Positions 35,691 through 44,923 of a stretch of DNA of 64,000 nt are shown piece after piece. How positions within the stretch are numbered: position 1 is the stretch's first letter; each line of letters opens with the position of its first letter. The notes beneath the pieces are model-generated. The model was not told the origin of the DNA and did not search any database. It saw only the letters and a program-made list of their open reading frames with translations. The position numbers were made by a program, and so were the translations under genes. The DNA comes from Neckera pumila (taxonomy: Eukaryota > Streptophyta > Bryopsida > Hypnales > Neckeraceae), in NCBI GenBank assembly GCA_963969595.1, contig OZ018408.1, forward strand, positions 14,071,823 to 14,135,822, written 5' to 3'.

Positions 35691-38600
35691 GTGAACCCCA
35701 TCGACCCGCAGCTACCTATGGCTCAGAATGCCTTTAACCATCCAGTGCTGTTGTCGCAAGATGCCATCGACCCACGGGTGCCTATGGCGCCTGACGCTAT
35801 TGTTAATCATGTGCCACTGGAGCAGGCGCAGCAAAATCATCCGACTAATATTGCACCAGAAGTTCCCGAACATAGTCCTGGGATAAACATCAATGGCTTA
35901 CTCCGGGACCGACATCTATTCGTTGACGATATACATCAAGGGGGATATCTCCCTACCCCCGATTTGGCTTGCACATCTTTAGGATCAAATGAGACAGTTC
36001 AGATTCTATCATGATCATTGTCATCCGAGGATTTTTGCTCATGTGAGCATGACATCGCGGAAGTCACATCCGGATTTGATTCCGAGGATGATGTATTAAT
36101 TTTTTGCTGTGGACACTAGCGTGCTGTATCGGAGACATGCGATTGTGCAATATGAAGCGTTGTCTATATATATTTTGTCTTTGATTGAAAATGATATTTC
36201 TGCCCATGATGGGCTGCCACTGTGATCAGCATTCATTAGTACACCATTTAGAATTCTTGTAATGAATATAGGAGATCCTGTTTCAACTCTGATTGATTCA
36301 TACACTAACTTTGAATCATGTAAAACTGTAGAACATAGACAAATCCACTACGTCCATGATTTTGGATCAGGACATGAACGACGGTGGAGTGATTCATATA
36401 CCCGGTGTTCCCCAGAGCTACATGGAGGACGACATAAGGAGATCACAGACAATGGACACGATCTCTATAATATCGAGTTTGAGGTTAACCACCTCGGACC
36501 TATCTCGAATGCGAATTCCGTTGTGTAGGTTGGTGCCGATGCCGATGGTTTGTCCTACCCTTTCTTGTGACTTGATATTGCTCGAAAATCAATTGAGTCA
36601 CGGATACGAAGAGGGAGCGTGTGTGTTCTATGTCTCAATTGCAGATGAAGGAGGCCAGACGGCGGTGTTCACGGACTCAGAGAAAGAAGAATGGGGACCT
36701 CTGTGGAATTCAGTGAATGACCAATTCAACATGCGACTCAAGTCGCTCCCTACGTTGAAGCACCTCGTAGACTACAAGTTTTATGTCTGTGATGGGAATC
36801 ACAGACGATTGGCTTGGATGAACCATATCATGCGGCTTCACCCTACGGAGAGAGCTTGGCATATTTGCATGGACTCCATCATTCTGGATACAAGAAACCG
36901 CATAGGAGCAACCATGCAAGCAATGTACAATATCAACAAGTATGATTTCTATTCTGTCATTGAATTTGAAAATGCATTTTCTTAATGATTGTAAATCACA
37001 TATTATTTATGAATTCTATGTTTCTTGTGACATTGTAATCCGAGGCATACAGAGAACTCACATATCAAGACAAACCTCGTGCATACCTTATACCGAGTGC
37101 AAAAATACGGAGGTATAGAGCTCGAGAAGTTTATGGAGCTCCTCAATCCTGATGAAGTACTCACCTGTAAGCAGAGTACTCGAAGTAAATGGTACTCCAT
37201 GCCTCTGGAGGTCTTCACCTCATTCATATTTAAGGTATAACTGATATTATTTACCTTCTTCTGTTATGATGTTCATCACGACTTGCTTTCTGACCTTACC
37301 ATATTTTAATATAATATGTTTTGTGGGCATTGCCAACAAGAGATTTCCGCTACTGCGGATGATGCAGTTCGGAAGTACAAGGAAGATACTCCCAATGATG
37401 AGGTGACTCCTGAAGGAGTTGCGATGGCAATGAGGATCTCTATCAAGGAGTCCACTGCTAACTATCGCCAAAAACTTTCGAAGATTGTTGCGGTAGCAGA
37501 CCCAAAGCACGGTCCAGAGTTTGTAAAGGAGGTATGACTCTATCCTTGTGGATGTGCTACTAATTCTTTTTGATTGATGTCTGGTACTTAATATAGTCAA
37601 TCGTTGGATTGTAGATTGAGAGACACTAGAGTCTCTTTGCTGTTCCGGAATTAACTCTCGAAAAGCTCCAGATGATTGCCACGGGAGTGGCCAACCCAGT
37701 ATACAAGGTCAAGTGGCTGAAGTGGCTGAATGCCTCTGGTCCTACTCGGGAGGCTCAAAAATTTCCACCTCGACCTGTTAATGAAGACAGATTGTTACTA
37801 TTCCTCGTGAAGGCGTGTTGGTACGCAAAGGTAAGCTGGTCCATATTTCCCATTAGTATCTCCACTGCTCTACTATCATCTCTAAGCTCTAGCAATCTCA
37901 TGTCAGCTTCCACTTGATCTGTAACTCTCATATTGTTCTTTGTGCAGTTGGAGGAAACTGCCACGGAGATGTTTGAGAGTATTATTCGCGCTGACAATAT
38001 CCCGATCAACATGGCTGTTCCCACTGATCCACAGACTCTACCCAAATACCTAGAAGATTGAAGATTGAAGCTATGGGATCTGGCGTACACGGGCATGTTT
38101 AAGGGAGCAGATGCCTACAAGAAGTCAAAGCCCTTTAAAGATTTTAGAAGTGCTATTGGTGCCGTTAAGCACCTGATCTACAGGTATAGTCTACGCTTCG
38201 TTGTTCACCATATATATGTCTCATTATTTAATTGCTTTGGTTGAATATGATTTCACTCATTGTTATGCATGACCTATCTCCTTCCTGGTCCTCTCTTGGC
38301 CCCGAGACATGTTCTTAAGCCTCCCCTAATGAGAAGCACTGCCTTCACAAATCCTTGTCGTCTATTCCAATGTACACTAGATTAGGATTTTTTGACAATT
38401 CTTTTGAGGATACACTGTAAATGTTATGCATGGGTATATCTCCTTAAAATGGTGTTTCGGGGCCGAGACATTAGTTTGGTCGGCCTAGGTTGTGACAGAG
38501 GATTTTTGAATCTGATCCGTTAGATCATTGCTTGTTTGGAGGGATGACCTCATTGCGGTTCGATACCATATAAGTCACGTTCACTTCGATTTCATTTCTT

Positions 38601-40801
38601 CGAAATCAATGAGTCGCAAATTTGAAATGGTCCTAACATTTTTTTGTTTGTAGATATTTTAAATTGGAGCTATATGCAAAGAAGGCTATCAAAAAGGGGA
38701 ACTTACCACCGTTTCTCACTACATGGTTGACCCCATCCTCCTTGGATTGCATGTTCTCGACAACCCAGCTACAGAAATGGACCACTCACATCTTCGAGCA
38801 TGCCCTTGGTACTTGGAGTGTAACTTTGGGACTACTCCACCCGAAGAAGAAGCTCTCTTTACATCATTGAAGGAATCCACTGACGTTGAGCCAGAATTCG
38901 ACGAGTTTGCAAACTTAGATCCGGAGGCGCGTGCCAAGGCCATTGCTAGGCGAGAAGCATCTGACAAAAAAAAAGAGGACAAATGGGAGGAAGCAAAGAA
39001 GAAGACCGAAGATACGAAAAACAAGAGGCTTGCCGCGAAGTAGGTGAAGGAGCAAGAGAAGGCAAAGAAGAAAAGCACAAAGCGGAAGGCGGAGATTGCG
39101 TGTCAGGAACCGGCCGGAAGTGCAGCCAAAATGAAGGACACTTCATCTGGCTTCTCTTTGACTCAGGAGAGACTGGTGCATGGCTTGACACCGACTGTTC
39201 ACAACCTGGCTCTAGTTCCCGATATTGACGAGTGTATCCTGAACTTGTCATTGGATGATCTTCCCAGTAATCAGAAGGCCTTCTCCGATGTTGTTGCATT
39301 CTTAGCCATGGTTTGTGAATAATATCCCAACATTGTTTATATTGTAATGGTCATTTGACATAGATTTTCATGGTCCGAGTTCATTGAACTAGTCTTGTCT
39401 TATTCATCTTCACATCTATTTCCCTAAAAATTTCTTATTATCTCCAGCATTCAGGTAACAAGGACCGCTACTTCAACGGCAAATTGATTGCCAAGGCTGC
39501 GGTAGATTTGATTATTGTAGACGTTCTAGAAGGGCTCCACGTCCCTACCGTTTCAGCTCCACCAAATCCCATTCCAAAGTGAAACGAGTACAAGTCGGAC
39601 TTCTTGGTGCCCACCTTCGATTTTGCGCAAGAGTACTTGCATGACAGCGGTGGCCTACTCATCATGTACCCATGTCCTTCTCTTCCTCACAGGAGCCAGA
39701 TTCTTGGATGCTGCCAATCCTATGGATTCCGCATACTTGATACATACATGTGCATGAATCATCTGCATTTGACATCGCTTGCGGATCCTTTTAAGACGGT
39801 AAGCGATATTCTGTCATCTTGCATTGTCCTCCTCAAAATCTAATTACAATGACTTAGATTCTAACTATGTGTCATGTAGACAATGAGGTTCTCCATATTG
39901 CTTCTAATGAAGGATTGTGGACCAAAGACCGACAAGGATTTCCCGTTTCAATTTGTTCCCTCGCACTTTGCCATGGGGGTTACCGTCGGTCGTGACGACA
40001 TCCTTCAAAATTTTACGAACAAGGAAGAAGTTAGTATGAATGGCAACATACCATGGCGGGTACCTCGGGAGAAGGCCCGCGAATTCATGCAAATGCTTAT
40101 TGAAGGCTGCTTTGAACCAAGGTCAATGATTGTGGACTGCACAGTTGCTACATGTAGTTCTGTTTTTATATTTTATTCTACATTCATCCACATGCACATG
40201 GAGCATTGTCTTTCAGTTTGCTAAACCGCTTATTCCTATTTTGATTGATGATAGGTTCAAGCATTCAAGCTTGCCGGGCCACACGTCGCCATGTCCTTGC
40301 ATTTGAAGCGGACAAGGCTATCTTTGACGCTGTTATTGTTCCAGGGATGCGCACCGCTATCATTCCTCAATCTATACCAGGAAGCGTGTCTAGTGCCACG
40401 ATAGAGCTTGAAGACGAGGACGTACCAGTGCAACATATCATACCGACATCTCAATTTAGTAAGTAAGTTTTTCCTTAAGCTCCTTTTATTTGGCCCCATT
40501 AGAAACGGAACTTGTGCAAATCTAACATGTGTTTCTATGGCTTTGTAGGCATCCCCAAGAAGTGAAGACGTCCACACATCTTCCTTTTTTTGCCAATCCA
40601 AGTTTCTTTCCTAGCCCCCCAAAACTCTATCACCTACCCGTGTATGCGGAGGAGATTGCTCGTCGTTTTGTTAGAGAGAACCCTCGGCCAGCTTCTAGGG
40701 CCCACTTGGTAGATCCATGTGTTCTTGAATTCGTGGATGATTCAGGCATCAAAACAGATTCTGATTTGTCAAAAACTGAGGGTAGCTCTAGCTCAGCATA
40801 G
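35691..40801 (+). pseudogene. ParB-like domain + permuted DNA methyltransferase-like protein, 11-exon gene with stops
   Basis: Exons: 35,691-36,014 or slightly beyond (acidic, Pro-rich leader with a repeated IDP(Q/R)(L/V)PMA phrase); 36,356(?)-36,939; 37,045-37,234; 37,343-37,531; 37,615-37,830; 37,948-38,183; 38,654-39,310; 39,448-39,798; 39,880-40,153; 40,255-40,462; 40,549-40,801. All introns start GT and end AG, and codon phase is kept at every junction from exon 2 on. The exception is exon 7, which is one base short, exactly where a frameshift is seen (38,690-38,722). Exon 2 carries FYVCDGNHRRLAWM, the ParB/Srx-fold GNHRR signature. Exon 8 holds DLIIVDVLEG at the place of methyltransferase motif IV, then GGLLIMYPCP. 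Exons 9-10 hold SMIVDCTVAT then SSIQACRATRRHVLAFEADK, the DxFxGxG-type SAM motif. That order is the permuted beta class (N6_N4_Mtase). Motif IV is not canonical DPPY. Stops: TGA 36,015, TAG in exon 5, TGA in exon 6, TAG 39,041, TGA in exon 8. Confidence 0.8.
38293..38469. other. Two palindrome copies in intron 6 of the ParB-methyltransferase gene
   Basis: CTCTTGGCCCCGAGAC at 38,293-38,308 and GTTTCGGGGCCGAGAC at 38,454-38,469 lie 161 bp apart. Their surroundings (ATGCAT, TTAGATTAG) are similar to the upstream array. They show that the palindrome is not confined to the promoter region. Confidence 0.8.
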
Positions 40802-41071
40802 TGTATGTCTCCCTATTTGCTATTTTGGACTCTAGTATTTCTGGTACATCCTCTTGCCATGACTATGTTTTTTTGTTGTATTCAAATTTCAGGTGTTCTT
40901 GCTCTTTTTCTAGACTATGCAGTTTATAAAATTGGGCATGACTTGTAGCATGCTGTATTTTGCACCATCGTGTCAATATTCTGGAATTAATTTGTTGACC
41001 CTAAACCTCTATTATTGACCCCTGAACCGGAATTTCCGTTTTGATGTTTCCTTCGGTCTTCCCTAAACCAT

Positions 41072-41087
41072 GTCTCGGTACCAAGAC
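41072..41087. other. Palindrome copy downstream of the ParB-methyltransferase gene
   Basis: GTCTCGGTACCAAGAC, one mismatch from a perfect palindrome. It is the rightmost copy I found. Confidence 0.75.
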
Positions 41088-41595
41088 ATTGTATCCAAGG
41101 TTCACGTTCCAAAAATTATCTTCTCATGGATCACAGGGGGGGTCCCAAATTTCTGTTTGAATCTCCTTGAACCTTCATGACAAGTATAACTTATACATCT
41201 GCTTTGTTTCATAAAAAATTGCTATTTCGGAGGAATAACTCACGGAATGCGGCCAAAAGTTATGTGCTATTCCAATAGACAAAAACACAGTAATGTATAC
41301 AAATTGTTGTCTACCCTACATAATTTGAACAAATGTTCACCAAACTCAAGCAAGTGGTGTCCACCTCCACTGCCAACAAGTTCCATGGAAGGTTCTTCTG
41401 ACAATGTGACCACTGGCAAGACTACTCAAATCAGTATGGCTGCTATTAGTATATTATACTATTACCGATTGTAAATCTGCAATTCAACTTCATCGCGATG
41501 TCGTGTTGTACATTCGTACATAGTGTAAAAATATATATTATATGTTTTATCGAGTAGCTTCAAGGTGACGCCTTCCTATTGAAGTGCATGACATC

Positions 41596-41603
41596 TATAT
41601 AAG
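41596..41603 (+). promoter_or_regulatory. TATA box of the 152-residue gene
   Basis: TATATAAG lies 69 bp before the ATG at 41,672, a normal distance for a plant TATA promoter with a short leader. Assignment is by position and sequence only. Confidence 0.45.
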
Positions 41604-41671
41604 AAGACAGATCTGCCTAAGAGCTTCATCGAATTCCACTAGTAATAGTTGTTTTCTACTTTAGATTTAGA

Positions 41672-42130
41672 ATGTCAAACTGGAGGGTTTTTTCTGAGTC
41701 TCAAGATGAAAAATCTCAACCGGAGCGTGAGTTTGAATTTTCTCTTTCGCAACTGCCGGATCAACCTCAACTATCGCTGGGTCTTCCATTACCGCATGAG
41801 CGACCACAAGATGAAGCTGGGCCATCTTGACCACCAAAACAACCTTGTGTGGAGAAACGATGGCACGAGAATCTTCAGCGTGACGCTCGGGCATTGGTGA
41901 TCTTGTTACAAGTTGGATGCGTTGAGCCCGGCAGTCGTGAAGTAACATTTGAAGAATGTTTTGAAGGTTTGAACGAAGATCAATATTATTGCATGGTCAA
42001 GCCTATCGAGGGGAGTCGTGGTCACCAACGATGGTTACAAGGGCCAGTCAATCCTTTAACTAAGGCGGATCGTGCCGATTATGTTGCTGCTACCATCAAA
42101 CGCATCCTCAAATTCTTGCAGATGGAGTGA
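41672..42130 (+). pseudogene. Small unknown gene (152 codons) with one TGA
   Basis: A single continuous frame from ATG (MSNWRVFSESQDEKSQ) to TGA at 42,128-42,130, interrupted only by TGA at 41,828-41,830 (a CGA-to-TGA change is likely). The N-terminal third is polar and rich in Glu, Gln and Pro (SLSQLPDQPQLSLGLPLP). The C-terminal part looks globular, with HENLQRDARALVILLQVG, YYCMVKPIEGSRGHQRW and a closing helix RADYVAATIKRILKFLQ. It has no introns. It lies 870 bp downstream of the ParB-methyltransferase gene in the same orientation, with its own TATA-like box. I do not recognise the family. Being inside the element with the same light decay as its neighbours, it is probably element cargo. 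Confidence 0.6.
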
Positions 42131-43572
42131 TATTTTGATTGGAACTCTAGTTTTTTTACCTCTACTAGATGTGTATTGAGTTTAAGTTTTCATCCCATAG
42201 TTGGAGTGATTTCTTGCATTAGTTTTGTATTTTTGAAGTAGTGTGAGGGAATTATTCAAATAGTTTGCCTTTTCGGTGAACTTGAATGAATTTCCTTCTA
42301 AGTTAAAGATAAATAAATAGTTGTGGGGTCAAATAAGTGCTCAATTATTGTTATTGTAGTCTTGGGGAGTGAATTAGGGGCTGACCCACTTGTTTGTGTG
42401 GTTCGAATGAAGATAGGGTAGAGGAAAAGGGGGTACTATGAATCTTCTCTCTCGTTGGGAGTTTAGGAAAGGACCCCGAATGTTTGAGGGGCTATTGTGT
42501 TTGGAGTTTTGGGAGTTTTGACATGAAATTTGGAGGGGTTGCGTATCATGGTGTGTAGTTTCCGAATTGATCTCATTTGCTTGATTTGGAGTTGTGAATC
42601 AAAAGTTGTGCTAGTTTGAGTAGAGGGGGTTTTGTTGCCTTTGAAACTAAAAAGCAGAGACTTCGACCGACCATAAAAGACGGACAGATTCTTGATTTAT
42701 AATGAAATTTGGAGGGAGTATATAAAATTGTGTTAGCTTTTCATAAAGCTATCATTTGTTCTATTTGGAGTTTGTATGAATGAGTTGTGAGTGTGGAAGT
42801 GAAGGAGGGTCTGCTGCCCTTTCTTTCTCAAGGCCGAAACTTTGGATGGACATAGATGTCGGACAGAGATTTAGAATTGTTTGAAATTTGGAGGAGAAGT
42901 AGAAATTTGTGTTAGCTTTCCAAAAAGCTATCACTCATCTCATTTGAAGCTGTGGAACAATAGTGGCACTCACCCAAAGTTCAGCTTACAAATTGGAGGT
43001 TGAAATTGAAGATTGGAGGAAGTGTTGAAGATTTGTGTGTGTGTGTGTGTGTGTTTGTGGCTTGTGGCTTTGTAAACCTTGTTGTTGCGGGCGGCTTGGG
43101 TTACACCAACGCTAGCCTCATTTTGTGTCGTGGGTGACGAAGTGGGGTTAATGGCTCACATGGTCAAAACTGGGTGACGAAGTGGGATTAATTGCCCACA
43201 TGGTCGAGACTTGCTTGTTCTCACGGTGAAGCTTGGTTCTTAAAGCTGGTCACCGGGAGTTTGAAAGTTTAGGAGCCCATCATCCGGACGACATCTCGTG
43301 TTATGCTGTCCCATTTTACCTATCCGAGGCCTGTGGTTTCTTATCACCTACCTGACCGAACCCTGACCCGTTTAGAGCCAGCCTCAAGATAGGCCAACAA
43401 GGAGCAGTTTCAAGGTGAAGTTGAAGATTCAATGTTCGAAGTAGAAGATTCAAGGTTCGAAGTACAAGATTCGACGCAATTGTTACATACTCTAGTCCTA
43501 AATCATTTCAAATTGCAGCCAAAATCTCTGCGATTTCCCAAGGCAAACTCTCTCTACTCAACAGCGCAGTGT
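42131..43572. other. Non-coding right portion of the element
   Basis: G/T-rich DNA on the plus strand, with AAATTTGGAGG phrases repeated at about 42,520, 42,708 and 42,885. A (GT)10 run lies at 43,035-43,054. A 40-bp direct repeat starts GGGTGACGAAGTGGG at 43,132 and 43,172. No gene seen. Confidence 0.55.
43132..43211. repeat. 40-bp direct tandem repeat
   Basis: Two units beginning GGGTGACGAAGTGGG(G/A)TTAAT and ending CACATGGTC(A/G)A(A/G)ACT, differing at a few transitions. Confidence 0.8.
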
Positions 43573-44020
43573 TCATTCAGGCGAATCCGGGCCTTCTATA
43601 TAAGTAATCTCCCCAAAAAAGATGTCAATGCCAGCGTCAGTGTAGTATCCCCCTTCCTCGGGCCCAATGTCGTCTTCATAATCTCCCAATGCACGGTGAC
43701 AAATTGGTCCACCGCTCCACTCCCCCTTTGTCCACCACATTGGCTCCCGCACCCACTCCTTCAAATCGCCTTTGTAGTCGATGCTTGTGCAATACTCCAT
43801 GTGGCGGAATTGGTAATTTGCAGCCTTGGTCCAATTCAAGTTCTCACTGTCTCCTCGGCATAGAAGAGCCCTCACTTCATCTTATTCAAAAAAAGGGAGC
43901 TTCCCATTCTTCCTCTCGACCAGCTCATCCACTTTGGCAAGATATTCACGCAAATCAGCCTTCGACTTTGGAAGGGAAGACATCTCAACAAAACCGGATC
44001 CACCAGCAAGTGACTCTGTA
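43573..44020 (-). pseudogene. Small unknown gene near the right end, minus strand
   Basis: On the minus strand an acceptor-like CTTACAG at about 44,015 opens a frame with SLAGGSGFVEMSSLPKSKAD. It includes an ATG at 43,983 and runs to TGA at 43,573, interrupted by TAA at 43,882-43,884. The product is Trp-rich and acidic: NYQFRHMEYCTSIDYKGD, EWVREPMWWTKGEWSGG and GDYEDDIGPEEGGYYTDAG. It is at least 137 codons from the ATG and may be the last exon of a longer gene reaching toward the right terminus. No family recognised. The frame's composition and single stop argue it was a real gene. Confidence 0.55.
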
Positions 44021-44458
44021 AGAATACAATGAAAAACAAAATGAATCAACACTAGAAACAAAAGACAAATGAGAAAGACAAAAATGAGCTTTCCAAATCA
44101 AACCATTTTCCTTCATCAGCCTAAAATGAGCAGCATTTACTAGGACCCTAAACCCTAAACATAGAATGAGTAATGAGGTATCCACACCCCTAAACATCAA
44201 ATCCAAACATCATTAATAAATTCAAATCTTCCCAACACGTGTCATGACATAATTTGATGAGTACACTTAAAATTTATGGCGTGTAATAATCCTAAACTCA
44301 CTAATTATCACGGATTATGGGGACACTTACTGAATAAGTGTAATTATTGTTCATTACATTGAAAATTAGACCTCGAAGTTAAAAGTATAGCCTTGTAATT
44401 TTGCCTTGCTTGGTTTATCCGTATTGTTTATGTCATTCCATATTTTTCATTTTAGATT

Positions 44459-44800
44459 AGATGAAAAATATGCTATAATTCATCCAAATTTTTCATCCAC
44501 TTTCATCCAAATTTTTCATCCACTTTCATCCATGTTTTTTAATCTACTTTCATCCATGTTTTTCATCCATTATCATCCATGTTTTTAAGCAACTTTCATC
44601 CATATTTTCCATCCATGTTTTTCATCCACTTCCATCTGTATTTTTCATCCGCTTTCATCCGTATTTTTCATCTAATTCTTCCAATCATTTCATCCATTTT
44701 TTTCTAGAATTTCCCTCCATTTCTTTCTTTATTTGCACCCAATTTCATGAATTTTCTTTCAAATTTCATCCATGTTTGCTTAAACTTTCATCCACTTTTC
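44459..44800 (-). repeat. Subterminal GGATGAAAGT array (right)
   Basis: On the minus strand, repeated units of GGATGAAAGT and GGATGAAAAA(C/T)AT at 10- to 16-bp spacing, more divergent than the left array. It is the mirror image of the left array relative to the element ends, which ties the two ends together. Confidence 0.85.
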
Positions 44801-44865
44801 TATTCATTTTTTCAAACTTTTTTATCTTCCTTCCAATATTTATGCTCCAAGCTCATGAATCCCCG

Positions 44866-44913
44866 CTCCCCGCTCGCCGCTCGTTGCTCCCCGCTCACAC
44901 CCCAGCATTCCCC
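44866..44913 (-). repeat. Right terminal inverted repeat of giant MULE
   Basis: On the minus strand it starts GGGGAATGCTGGGGTGTGAG and ends GCGGCGAGCGGGGAG. It aligns without gaps to the left repeat. Confidence 0.85.
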
Positions 44914-44923
44914 GCCTAAATTA
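44914..44923. repeat. 10-bp target duplication, right side of giant MULE
   Basis: GCCTAAATTA, identical to 26,635-26,644. Confidence 0.9.

Larger units (their letters stand above)
26645..44913. mobile_element. Giant Mutator-like transposon, 18.27 kb, carrying a ParB-methyltransferase gene
   Basis: The ends are 48-bp GC-rich inverted repeats (26,645-26,692 and 44,866-44,913). They align without gaps at roughly three quarters of positions, with the inner 16 bases (GAGCGGCGAGCGGGGAG and neighbours) identical. Both are followed inward by arrays of GGATGAAAGT-like units in mirrored orientation. A perfect 10-bp duplication GCCTAAATTA flanks the whole. Inside are a MULE transposase gene (minus, 27.7-32 kb), a ParB-methyltransferase gene (plus, 35.7-40.8 kb), and two small unknown genes (plus 41.7-42.1 kb, minus 43.6-44.0 kb). 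More than ten copies of the palindrome GTCTCGGNNCCGAGAC occur within it. All genes carry stops, so this copy is dead. Most MULEs are 2-6 kb; this size and cargo are unusual. Confidence 0.88.

Noticed and set aside
36096..37227. Minus-strand frames opposite the ParB-methyltransferase exons
   Set aside because: Antisense to exons that join in phase on the plus strand; no motifs.
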